A DNA stretch of 35,397 nt, taken from assembly GCA_024403935.1 (NCBI GenBank), contig JAKSQV010000015.1, positions 1-35,397 of the forward strand, in the 5' to 3' direction. Under the pieces are notes generated by a model. That model was not told where the DNA came from, did no database searches, and worked only from the letters and a program-made list of their open reading frames with translations. Below are positions 18,055 to 24,891 of this stretch, in pieces; position 1 is the first letter of the stretch; the number at the start of each line of letters is the position of its first letter. The stretch comes from Ruminococcus sp. (GTDB taxonomy: Bacteria; Bacillota; Clostridia; Oscillospirales; Ruminococcaceae). Position numbers and translations under genes: made by a program.

Positions 18055-18258
18055 TTATGCGTTTATCTTTTCATTGAGTGCAGCTACAAGCTCATCTGCA
18101 TTTACGCCATGAACTGCGGCAGCCTCCTCGATAGTCTCGTTCTGTGAAGCGGGACATCCGAGACAATGCATACCGATGCTGAGAAGTATAGGTGCAACAT
18201 CCGCATCAATTCTGAGAAGCTCGCCTATTTTTGTATCCTTTGTTACCTGATCTGCCAT
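18055..18258 (-). CDS. DUF1858 small redox-disulfide protein
   Basis: The 67-residue protein matches the DUF1858 family, related to the domain found with hybrid-cluster (prismane) proteins. The two cysteines lie in GMHCLGCPAS (Cys32 and Cys35), a CxxC pair that could form a disulfide or bind a cofactor. The rest is helical, including ETIEEAAAVHGV. The ATG at 18258 is chosen because GGAGG lies 8 bases upstream; a longer reading frame to 18345 would run through the operators and promoters. It is divergent from a TetR-type regulator and shares the operator region with it, so it is probably that regulator's target. Its partner protein is not in the window. Confidence 0.88.
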   Translation of the reverse strand: MADQVTKDTKIGELLRIDADVAPILLSIGMHCLGCPASQNETIEEAAAVHGVNADELVAALNEKINA

Positions 18259-18274
18259 TGTATTGACCTCCGTT

Positions 18275-18346
18275 ATTATACTGACCAGCTTGACATTTGT
18301 CAAGTCTGCTGATATAATAATATCATTAAGTCTGACATTTGTCAAG
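18275..18346. promoter_or_regulatory. Divergent promoters with two TetR-type operators
   Basis: Operator 1 is the perfect palindrome CTTGACATTTGTCAAG (18289-18304). Operator 2 is CTGACATTTGTCAAG (18332-18346), one base off. The plus-strand promoter for tetR is TTGACA (18290-18295), 17 bases, TATAAT (18313-18318), with its -35 inside operator 1. A minus-strand promoter for the DUF1858 gene is TTGACA (18345-18340) inside operator 2, 17 bases, TATTAT (18322-18317). A second minus-strand TTGACA-17-TATAAT (18303-18298, 18280-18275) would start transcripts within the Shine-Dalgarno and is probably not productive. Binding of a repressor to both palindromes would block both genes. The regulator is most likely the adjacent TetR protein. 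Confidence 0.82.
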
Positions 18347-18382
18347 GGAAATTCATGCTATTTATCAAGGAGCAACTTGTCT

Positions 18383-18952
18383 ATGTATAAAGGGACAAAC
18401 AAAACAGCCCTGTTTTCACAGAACCTCATCGGAGATGCCATGCTGCATCTCCTTGAAGACCGGCCATACGCCGGTATATCCGTAAGCGATCTCTGCAAAG
18501 AGGCTGACGTCTCGCGGCAGACGTTCTATTCGCTTTTCGGCTCAAAGGAAAACGTCATAGCATATACGATAAAGAACAGCTGCTGCTTTATCCCCGCCGA
18601 CAGCGACTGCAGCTGCCGTTCTGCACGCTTCAACCTGTTTTGCAGACATTACAGCAAATTCATTCTTGAGCATCGTCATCTGCTTGAGCTGCTCGTGAGA
18701 AACGGCATGATGCACTTCATCTATGACGAGCAGTACAGCTCGCTGATGGACTGCGGACACTTCTTCCGCGGGGTTACCGGAGACAGCCGTATCTTCCTCG
18801 TTGACTTCATCACAAGCGGAATGAACAGCATCGCCAAGAACTATGTGCTGACAGGCTGCCATGACGATGAGGAACGTCTCACCGGGCTGATGTGCCGTCT
18901 TTTCGGCGGACTGTATTTCACGCACAGCTTCGGCGATACGTCTGCGGACTGA
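18383..18952 (+). CDS. TetR/AcrR-family transcriptional regulator
   Basis: The 189-residue protein has an N-terminal TetR helix-turn-helix: ALFSQNLIGDAMLHLLE, then ISVSDLCKEADVSRQTFYSLFGSKENVI at about residues 31-58. The C-terminal ligand or dimer domain is divergent and Cys-rich early on (CCFIPADSDCSCRS). The ATG at 18383 is chosen because AAGGAG lies 9 bases upstream and the region before it holds promoters and operators. It probably represses itself and the divergent DUF1858 gene. It is the first gene of a same-strand run to mtnN; the next gene starts 19 bases after its stop. The ligand is unknown; the cysteines make a redox or metal signal possible. Confidence 0.9.
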   Translation: MYKGTNKTALFSQNLIGDAMLHLLEDRPYAGISVSDLCKEADVSRQTFYSLFGSKENVIAYTIKNSCCFIPADSDCSCRSARFNLFCRHYSKFILEHRHLLELLVRNGMMHFIYDEQYSSLMDCGHFFRGVTGDSRIFLVDFITSGMNSIAKNYVLTGCHDDEERLTGLMCRLFGGLYFTHSFGDTSAD

Positions 18953-18971
18953 AAAAAGAAGGAGTGATGAT

Positions 18972-19451
18972 ATGGCAAAGGTGATAATGCTCTGCGGAAA
19001 GCTGTGCAGCGGAAAGAGTTCGTATGCCAACGCACTGCTCGCTGATTCCGATGCAGTCATCCTCTCGGTAGACGAGCTGATGACATGTCTGCTCGGCAAG
19101 GAAACAGGCGAAATGCATGACGAGTATGTCCGCCGCTCTATACAGTATCTTTACAGGAAAACCGCGGATATCGTACACGCAGGAGCTGATGTTATTCTTG
19201 ACAACGGCTTGTGGAAACGTGAAGAACGCAGCTATGCGAAAGAATACTTTGCTTCACGCGGCATTGACTGCGAGATACACTATCTGCACATCTCCAATAC
19301 AGAGTGGGAATATCGTATCAGCTGCCGTAATGCAAATGTAAAAGCAGGAAAATGCAATGATTACTATGTGGATGACGGTCTTCGCAGGAAGTTCCTCTCG
19401 CTCTTTGAAGAACCGACTGCGGACGAGGGCTGCATTATAATTGAGGGTTGA
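18972..19451 (+). CDS. P-loop kinase-like ATPase (AAA_33/zeta-toxin-like fold)
   Basis: The 159-residue protein starts with a Walker A motif GKLCSGKSS (Gly9 to Ser17), followed by ILSVDELM, which supplies the Asp typical of nucleotide or small-molecule kinases, and DVILDNGLWKREER. This layout matches the AAA_33 group of small P-loop kinases that includes polynucleotide-kinase-like and zeta-toxin-like proteins. AAGGAG precedes the ATG. The stop lies 1 base before the next start codon. No antitoxin partner is adjacent. The substrate is unknown. Confidence 0.82.
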   Translation: MAKVIMLCGKLCSGKSSYANALLADSDAVILSVDELMTCLLGKETGEMHDEYVRRSIQYLYRKTADIVHAGADVILDNGLWKREERSYAKEYFASRGIDCEIHYLHISNTEWEYRISCRNANVKAGKCNDYYVDDGLRRKFLSLFEEPTADEGCIIIEG

Positions 19452-19452
19452 T

Positions 19453-20253
19453 ATGGCTTTACTGAAAGAAATAAACGATCTCGGTGCTCCCGGGCTCGAA
19501 CCATATACAAGTGCCTCGGAGCTGAACCTGCTCCGTGACGGAATATTCATAGCCGAAAGCCCGAAGGTGATACGTACCGCGCTCAATTCGGGCTATGAGC
19601 CTGTATCTCTGCTTGCTGAGGATAAATATATTTCAGGACAGGCAGCGGACATCATTTCACGCGTTGGAGATATACCCGTTTTTCACGGAAGCTCCGCAGC
19701 TCTCGCTGAGCTGACAGGCTATAAGCTTACTCAGGGGCTGCTTGCTGTTATGAAGCGGCAGTCGCTGCCCGAGACAGGTGCTGTTCTGCGTGATGCTCAC
19801 CGTGTTGCGCTGCTTGAAAATATTATGAACCAGACTAATACAGGTGCGATATTCCGCTCGGCGGCAGCTCTCGGATTTGATGCCGTACTTCTCACCGAAG
19901 GGTGCAGCGATCCGCTGTTCAGACGTTCAGTGCGTGTGAGCATGGGAAGTGTGTTCTGTATCACATGGACACGCATAGGCGGAAAAGCTCCCGAATATAT
20001 CCGCACCCTGAGAAGTTCAGGCTTCGTGACCGCAGCTATGGCTCTGCGGAACGATACCGTCACGATCCGCGACTCACGCCTGACAGACGCTGACAGGCTT
20101 GCCGTTGTTTTCGGCACTGAGGGCGACGGACTGCTCGCGGAAACGATCGACGAGTGTGATTATACAATAAAAATACCAATGTCTCACGGCATTGATTCAC
20201 TAAATGTTGCTGCCGCAAGTGCAGTTGCATTCTGGCAGCTTGGCAGGCAGTGA
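19453..20253 (+). CDS. SpoU/TrmH-family RNA 2'-O-methyltransferase
   Basis: The 266-residue protein has an N-terminal substrate-binding domain (about 1-100) like that of 23S rRNA or tRNA 2'-O-ribose methyltransferases, then the SPOUT knot fold with the three family motifs: NIMNQTNTGAIFRSAAALGF, VFGTEGDGL and IPMSHGIDSLNVAAASAVAFW. It uses SAM and yields S-adenosylhomocysteine. The ATG at 19453 follows GAGGG and begins right after the preceding stop. The exact RNA and nucleotide cannot be told from sequence. The SAH-degrading MtnN is encoded two genes downstream. Confidence 0.92.
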   Translation: MALLKEINDLGAPGLEPYTSASELNLLRDGIFIAESPKVIRTALNSGYEPVSLLAEDKYISGQAADIISRVGDIPVFHGSSAALAELTGYKLTQGLLAVMKRQSLPETGAVLRDAHRVALLENIMNQTNTGAIFRSAAALGFDAVLLTEGCSDPLFRRSVRVSMGSVFCITWTRIGGKAPEYIRTLRSSGFVTAAMALRNDTVTIRDSRLTDADRLAVVFGTEGDGLLAETIDECDYTIKIPMSHGIDSLNVAAASAVAFWQLGRQ

Positions 20254-20263
20254 AAGGAGTATC

Positions 20264-20980
20264 ATGCGTTCAATTCTTATTGTAAATGATGACGGAATAA
20301 ATGCGGAGGGACTTATACGCCTTGCCGCTATTGCAAAACAGCTCGGCGAGGTGTGGGTCGTAGCTCCTGCCGAACAGCAGAGTGCGGCTTCACACGCCAT
20401 ATCGCTCCACAACCACATTGATGTTTATCCCCATGCTTTCCCGATAGAGGGTATACGCGCTTTCTCATGCAGCGGTACTCCTGCGGACTGCGTCCGTGTC
20501 GGATCACTGAGTATTATGCCTCATAAGCCTGATGTTGTGCTTTCGGGCATCAATGCCGGTCTGAATGTCGCAACGGATATACAGTATTCAGGCACAGCAG
20601 GTGCAGCATTTGAGGGGGCATTTCAGGGCTGTCTGTCTATCGCGGTATCAGAAGAAGTAAACAGCACAGGTGAGATAGCTGAGAAATATCTCCCCGAACT
20701 GCTTGCAGAGCTGATGGAGCAGAAGCTCGGCTACGGACAGATATTCAATGTCAACATCCCCGGATGTCCGCTTTCCGAATTCCGCGGTATACTGCGTGAC
20801 AGGTCCGTTTCACACGGTATGTTCTACCGCGACAGCTATAAAAAACTGTCCGATCTTCCAAACGGCGGAGTGCGTCTTATGGTGGACGGCAAATACAACG
20901 AGGACTGCGAGCCGGATACAGATTTCAGAGCTGTGATCGAAAACTACATCTCGGTCGGAACAGCTTCAAATATAAACTGA
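20264..20980 (+). CDS. surE: 5'/3'-nucleotidase SurE
   Basis: SurE is a metal-dependent phosphatase that hydrolyses nucleoside 5'- and 3'-monophosphates. The 238-residue protein starts MRSILIVNDDGINAEG, with the metal-binding Asp9 and Asp10. It also has the APAEQQSAASHAIS loop with the conserved Ser and the PDVVLSGINAGLN motif that completes the metal site. AAAGGAG lies directly before the ATG at 20264. It follows the methyltransferase gene by 10 bases and precedes mtnN by 13. Confidence 0.95.
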   Translation: MRSILIVNDDGINAEGLIRLAAIAKQLGEVWVVAPAEQQSAASHAISLHNHIDVYPHAFPIEGIRAFSCSGTPADCVRVGSLSIMPHKPDVVLSGINAGLNVATDIQYSGTAGAAFEGAFQGCLSIAVSEEVNSTGEIAEKYLPELLAELMEQKLGYGQIFNVNIPGCPLSEFRGILRDRSVSHGMFYRDSYKKLSDLPNGGVRLMVDGKYNEDCEPDTDFRAVIENYISVGTASNIN

Positions 20981-20993
20981 CGGAGGAATGAAA

Positions 20994-21707
20994 ATGAAAA
21001 AGACAATAGGAATAATCGGAGCTATGGATGAGGAGATAGCAAAGCTCATCGCTCAGGCAGACATCACCGTTACGGAAACGGTTGCTGATATGGTATTTCA
21101 CGCAGGCAGCATCGGCGGCACCGACGTTGTCATTGTTCGCTGCGGCATGGGAAAGGTCAATGCAGGAATATGTGCTCAGCTCCTTATAACCCGCTACAAT
21201 GCCACTCATATAATCAACACGGGCTTTTCGGGAGCTCTTTCTCCCGAGCTCGGGATCGGCAGCATCGTTATCTCGTCAGATGCAGTACAGCACGATTTTG
21301 ATGTCTCACCTATCGGCTTCAAAAAGGGAGAGATACCGTTCACGGGGCTTGTCGCTTTCCCTGCTGACAAGGAGCTTGTAAGCTCAGCCTGCAAAGTGAT
21401 CGCGGAAGCACTCCCGGATGTAAAGGTAGTGTCCGGACGTATTTGCAGCGGTGACCAGTTCATCTCCGACAAGGCTGACAAGGAACGTATCGTTTCCGAA
21501 TACGGCGGACTCTGCTGTGAAATGGAGGGTGCCGCAGTCGCTCAGGTATGCACACTGAATCATGTGCCGTTCCTGATACTGCGAGCTGTATCGGACTCCG
21601 CAGACGAAAGCGCAGGAGGAGACTTCAATTTCAACGTGTTCCAGAGCTCTGTCGCAGAGGAATTTGCAGTTGCTGTCGTAAAGCTGCTGGATACTGTATT
21701 GAAGTAA
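20994..21707 (+). CDS. mtnN: 5'-methylthioadenosine/S-adenosylhomocysteine nucleosidase
   Basis: This enzyme cleaves the N-glycosidic bond of MTA, SAH and 5'-deoxyadenosine to free adenine. The 237-residue protein has GIIGAMDEEI with the Glu near residue 12, GMGKVNAG, NTGFSGAL, the SGDQFISD loop, and CCEMEGAAVAQV with the ribose-binding Met-Glu pair. All are intact. The ATG at 20994 is preferred to the one at 20988, because GGAGG (20982-20986) ends only one base before 20988 and seven before 20994. It is the last gene of the tetR-led run. A second, different SAH-degrading route is encoded at 32634-35318. Confidence 0.95.
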   Translation: MKKTIGIIGAMDEEIAKLIAQADITVTETVADMVFHAGSIGGTDVVIVRCGMGKVNAGICAQLLITRYNATHIINTGFSGALSPELGIGSIVISSDAVQHDFDVSPIGFKKGEIPFTGLVAFPADKELVSSACKVIAEALPDVKVVSGRICSGDQFISDKADKERIVSEYGGLCCEMEGAAVAQVCTLNHVPFLILRAVSDSADESAGGDFNFNVFQSSVAEEFAVAVVKLLDTVLK

Positions 21708-21725
21708 GTCTTTTCCTCGAACAGC

Positions 21726-21849
21726 AAAAAACAGCCGCCCCTGAAAGGAAGCCCCTTTCGGCGAATCGCAGGTTACCGACAATGAACCACTGGTTTATTG
21801 CACGGTAGCCTGCTTTTCCGTTAAGGGTAACTCGCCAAAGGGCGGCTGT
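21726..21849 (-). terminator. Large terminator enclosing RNA-like repeat element
   Basis: ACAGCCGCCC (21731-21740) and GGGCGGCTGT (21840-21849) form a perfect 10-bp outer helix. On the minus strand it is followed by six T (21731-21726), so it can end the acetyltransferase transcript; on the plus strand TGTTTTATT follows and it may also end mtnN. Unusually, the loop of about 100 bases holds a second structured element. Confidence 0.75.
21751..21828 (-). repeat. RNA-like repeat element, long form (copy 2)
   Basis: Read on the minus strand it has CCCTT/AGGGG outer pairing, an AA/AA internal loop, CGG/CCG, then a long inner hairpin (21813-21768): GCAGG, TACCG, CAAT and AACC all pair with their partners around a 3-base loop. 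The bases CCCTTAACGGAAAA (plus-strand positions 21814-21827) match copy 1 exactly. In copy 1 the inner hairpin is shortened to four pairs while the flanks are kept. Confidence 0.65.
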
Positions 21850-21936
21850 CATGTTTTATTATTGTTTTTCAGTCTCAGCATCCGCTTGCAGCATTTACTG
21901 TTCTGATTATTCTCTGAATTCTCCTGCATGGATTAT

Positions 21937-22545
21937 TCAATAAGCTTTGATCAGCTTCGCCGGAACTCCGAAATAAGTTCCGCTCTTTTCAATATTACGA
22001 ATTACCAGAGCACCTGCACCTATCATGCAATCACTGCATATATTCAGATTATTGCTTACAGAAGCACCAATACCTATCCATGTTCTGTCGCCTACAATTA
22101 CTGTTCCCGCAATATGCGAGCCAACAGAAACGTGAACATAATTACCTATTTCGCAGTCATGATCAACTGATGAACAGGTATTGATTATGCACCCTTCTCC
22201 GATCGCAGCAAACGGGTTAACGACAGCACCTGCCATAACTACTGTCCCATCGCCTATACAGGCTGTATCAGCCACAACAGCAGACGGATGAATCAGAACC
22301 GGAAAGTGACGATGATTCAGAGATCTCTGAATTCTTTCCCTGATTTCCGCATTGCCGATTGCAACAATAACATCACCTTCATATTTTTCAATATCAGCTG
22401 ATGCTCCGATGATCGGATCAGTTCCACATTCTCTCAATTCTGCATTGTCGTCAAAAAAGAGAATTCTGTCATAGCCGTTGAGATGTGCAATATCAGCGAC
22501 CACTTTTCCGTGTCCGCTTGCTCCGATTATCAATAACTGTTTCAC
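21937..22545 (-). CDS. NeuD/PglD-type sugar O/N-acetyltransferase
   Basis: The 202-residue protein starts with a Rossmann-like nucleotide-sugar-binding part (LLIIGASGHGKVVADIA, then FFDDNAEL) and continues as a left-handed beta-helix of hexapeptide repeats. The catalytic His is in SSVDHDCEIG, as in PglD. Such enzymes acetylate UDP- or CMP-linked amino sugars using acetyl-CoA. Its start overlaps the end of the sugar transferase gene by 4 bases (ATGA), so the two are translationally coupled. The partner aminotransferase and dehydratase usual in such pathways are not in the window. Confidence 0.9.
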   Translation of the reverse strand: MKQLLIIGASGHGKVVADIAHLNGYDRILFFDDNAELRECGTDPIIGASADIEKYEGDVIVAIGNAEIRERIQRSLNHRHFPVLIHPSAVVADTACIGDGTVVMAGAVVNPFAAIGEGCIINTCSSVDHDCEIGNYVHVSVGSHIAGTVIVGDRTWIGIGASVSNNLNICSDCMIGAGALVIRNIEKSGTYFGVPAKLIKAY

Positions 22546-23171
22546 AGCATAGCCTCTTTCGTTGTATCTTTAGTTCCCTTGAATTCCTCCATTGTGGCAG
22601 AGGATTCTGAACTGATACCCTCACGCTTGACAACAGATTTCACTGTATCAATGATGATCTTTAAATCAGTTCTGAATGTAACATTCTGTGTATACCATAC
22701 ATCCATCCTGAATTTTTCTTCCCATGTGACAGCATTTCTGCCATGTGCCTGTGCATAGCCTGTCAGACCGGGGAGAACATCGTGGCGATGCTTCTGCTCC
22801 TCGTTATATAACGGCAGATATTTTACCAGCAAAGGACGCGGACCGATAATACTCATATCACCGATCAGGATATTGATAAGCTCGGGTAATTCATCAAGGG
22901 ATGTACTGCGGAGAAATCGTCCGTATTTGTTCAGGCGGACTGCATCCGGCAAAAGATTGCCGTCTTTGTCCTTACGATTGTCCATCGTCCTGAATTTGAT
23001 GAGCCTGAAAATCTTCTCGTTTTTTCCCGGACGCTGCTGTGTAAAGAACGGATTGCCGCCCATAAAGATAAAACCAAGAATAATGAGGATCAACAATATA
23101 GGAGAAAGTGCAATCAATGCACCAAAGCTCAAAATAAAGTCAAGTACTCTTTTAAAGCACTTTTTGTACAT
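22542..23171 (-). CDS. Polyprenyl-phosphate sugar-1-phosphate transferase (PglC/WecP-like)
   Basis: This is a small monotopic phosphoglycosyl transferase that moves a sugar-1-phosphate from a nucleotide sugar to undecaprenyl phosphate, the first step of glycan assembly at the membrane. The 209-residue length fits the minimal catalytic form. The N-terminal re-entrant helix contains the Ser-Pro break (ALSPILLILII), followed by FRLIKFRTMDNRKD, the catalytic Asp-Glu pair in TSLDELPEL, and GDMSIIGPRP. It is cotranscribed with the acetyltransferase from a strong promoter about 160 bases upstream. Being away from glycosyltransferases, it may feed a glycan locus elsewhere. Confidence 0.93.
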   Translation of the reverse strand: MYKKCFKRVLDFILSFGALIALSPILLILIILGFIFMGGNPFFTQQRPGKNEKIFRLIKFRTMDNRKDKDGNLLPDAVRLNKYGRFLRSTSLDELPELINILIGDMSIIGPRPLLVKYLPLYNEEQKHRHDVLPGLTGYAQAHGRNAVTWEEKFRMDVWYTQNVTFRTDLKIIIDTVKSVVKREGISSESSATMEEFKGTKDTTKEAML

Positions 23172-23329
23172 TATTCAAAACACCACCTAATCACTTTAAT
23201 AATATGATCCTGTTCCTCAGGATTCATTTATTTTCAAAACAGCAGGCACAGACAACGCCTGAGGATATCATCACTGACATCCGTCATAGAGCCTGCCGTC
23301 TCCGTCAATTCTCCTACCTATACATATAC

Positions 23330-23358
23330 ATTATACTCTCATATTTATTTTGTGTCAA
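23330..23358 (-). promoter_or_regulatory. Promoter of the sugar transferase-acetyltransferase operon
   Basis: On the minus strand, consensus TTGACA (23358-23353), 17 bases, consensus TATAAT (23335-23330). Confidence 0.85.
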
Positions 23359-23504
23359 GTTACTAAAAATGGCAGTATACAAATTTGGCGATTCCCACTA
23401 TTGAGCAAGATGATTTCAGAGATATTTTGTATTAATTACAATTTCTGATTTTTTCAGCTTTTCAAGCCAGAATTACCTTTTACATAAGAAGCTCCATATA
23501 AACC

Positions 23505-23540
23505 AAAACAGCGGCAACTGTTACCAGTTGCCGCTGTTTT
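23505..23540 (-). terminator. Terminator of the antiporter gene
   Basis: AAAACAGCGGCAACTG and its exact complement form a 16-bp hairpin with a TTAC loop. It has T-runs on both strands, so it is bidirectional in form, but only the antiporter gene reads into it. Confidence 0.92.
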
Positions 23541-23616
23541 TGGTTTGTTTTGCCTGACTTACGCTAAGCCATTGATGTTCGGTTTTTTTCAGATGTACCG
23601 ACAGAAGCAGCATCCG

Positions 23617-24546
23617 TCAGTTTCTGTTGATGATGTATGCAACATATCCTGCGTAGAGCAGAAGCATTGCCGCACCCTGCCATCTTACGACCAGTTTCTT
23701 GCGGAAACAGAACAGGAGCACAAGTCCGCTCATAAGTATGAGAACTGCTGAATCTATCAGATTTTCCGTAGTAAACGCGACCGGACATATTGCCGATGCT
23801 GTTCCGAGTACGAACAGGATATTGAAGATGTTGGAGCCGATGACGTTTCCGAGAGCCATATCGACCTCGTTCTTTCTTGCGGCAACTATTGATGTCACAA
23901 GCTCTGGCAGGCTTGTCCCGCACGCAACTATTGTCATTCCGATGAGATTATCCGACATACCGAATGCGGCGGCGATGTCAGAAGCACCTGATACTACCAT
24001 TTTTCCGCCTATTGCTATCGCCGCGATACCGACAATGATGAAAACTATGAGCTTCCATACGGGCATCGCTTTGTATTCTTCTTCGGGTTCAACATTCTGC
24101 TTTCTCGCAGTATGTATCATTATTGCAAGGAATCCTGCGAACAGTACCAAAAGTATGATTCCGTCGATATGACCGACCGAGCTGCCGAATCCGCCAAGAA
24201 GCATGAGAAGTCCTGCAATGGCTATCGAGAACGGGAAATCACGCTTCAACGATACGCCGTCTATCTTCAGCGGACACATCACTGCACACATTCCGCACAC
24301 GACCATCAGATTAAAGATGTTCGAGCCGACAACATTGCTTATCGCAAGTTCGTTTTTACCTGCAATTGCGGCACTTATACTTACCGAAGTCTCAGGCAGG
24401 CTTGTGCCCATTGCCACAATCGTCATGCCTATTATGAGCGGCGAGACCTTCAGCATTTTTGCAGCAGCCGAACTTCCGTCCACGAACATGTCTGCGCCCT
24501 TTATCAACAAGATGAATCCTACGATAAGCAGTATGTATTTCAGCAT
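23617..24546 (-). CDS. Calcium/sodium antiporter (CaCA family, YrbG-like)
   Basis: The 309-residue membrane protein has about ten hydrophobic segments in two homologous halves. Each half carries an alpha-repeat: GTSLPETSVSI with GSNIFNLMVV in the first, GTSLPELVTSI with GSNIFNILFVLG in the second. These Glu-containing repeats form the ion sites of Na/Ca exchangers. A hydrophilic loop of about 20 residues (RKQNVEPEEEYKAM) joins the halves. It is monocistronic, with its own promoter and terminator. The transported ion is inferred from the family. Confidence 0.94.
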   Translation of the reverse strand: MLKYILLIVGFILLIKGADMFVDGSSAAAKMLKVSPLIIGMTIVAMGTSLPETSVSISAAIAGKNELAISNVVGSNIFNLMVVCGMCAVMCPLKIDGVSLKRDFPFSIAIAGLLMLLGGFGSSVGHIDGIILLVLFAGFLAIMIHTARKQNVEPEEEYKAMPVWKLIVFIIVGIAAIAIGGKMVVSGASDIAAAFGMSDNLIGMTIVACGTSLPELVTSIVAARKNEVDMALGNVIGSNIFNILFVLGTASAICPVAFTTENLIDSAVLILMSGLVLLFCFRKKLVVRWQGAAMLLLYAGYVAYIINRN

Positions 24547-24891
24547 AAAACTCCCCTTTTCCTCTACACTGCATCAAAATTGCAAAAGCATATCCATTAT
24601 ATCATAAAGGCATGAAATTGACAATACGCAGTGCTTATGTTCATTTTTTTGTTTTATACATATTTTCAGTATTATGTACGGAAATTCCGTCATTTTATGT
24701 GGCATAATACACAAAATTTGTTATTGTTTTCACAATTTTAACACATATATGCAGAATTTTCGCTTTGCGGCGGTTTTCTCTTGAATAAAGTGTCTGATTA
24801 TGCTATAATTCGATTAAGTTCGTGTTTTTCTGTATATACAGGTTAATCGCCCTGTACATACAGAGTATTCATAAACAAAGGAGGTCAATTT
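24547..24891. other. Divergent intergenic region of antiporter and permease genes
   Basis: It holds the minus-strand promoter TTGTCA (24624-24619), 17 bases, TATAAT (24601-24596) for the antiporter. Between the two divergent promoters lies the 13-base palindrome ACGGAAATTCCGT (24678-24690), a possible operator. No ORF is visible. Confidence 0.55.
24781..24809 (+). promoter_or_regulatory. Promoter of the permease-kinase operon
   Basis: TTGAAT (24781-24786), 17 bases, TATAAT (24804-24809). The permease ATG at 24892 follows an AAGGAGG site. Confidence 0.75.

Larger units (their letters stand above)
23172..23616. other. Gene-free stretch: leader of the sugar transferase gene and a terminator
   Basis: On the minus strand a leader of about 150 nt runs from about 23323 to the start codon at 23171. 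It can form GCAGGC/GCCTGC pairing. It also holds two competing pairings: ATCCT with AGGAT locally, or TCCTCAGG with CCTGAGGA (8 bp) across about 60 bases. No known riboswitch class was recognised. The remainder (23360-23500) is AT-rich with nothing visible; a terminator at 23505-23540 completes it. Confidence 0.45.

Noticed and set aside
18275-18303. Second minus-strand TTGACA-17-TATAAT as the main DUF1858 promoter
   Set aside because: The predicted start falls inside the Shine-Dalgarno sequence, leaving no usable leader; the promoter in operator 2 fits better.
18259-18345. N-terminal extension of the DUF1858 protein
   Set aside because: The extra 29 codons run through operators and -10/-35 boxes, while an ATG with GGAGG at the right distance starts the conserved domain.
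18972-19451. Zeta-type toxin of a toxin-antitoxin pair
   Set aside because: The P-loop fold fits loosely, but no small antitoxin gene is adjacent and the gene is embedded in a metabolic run.
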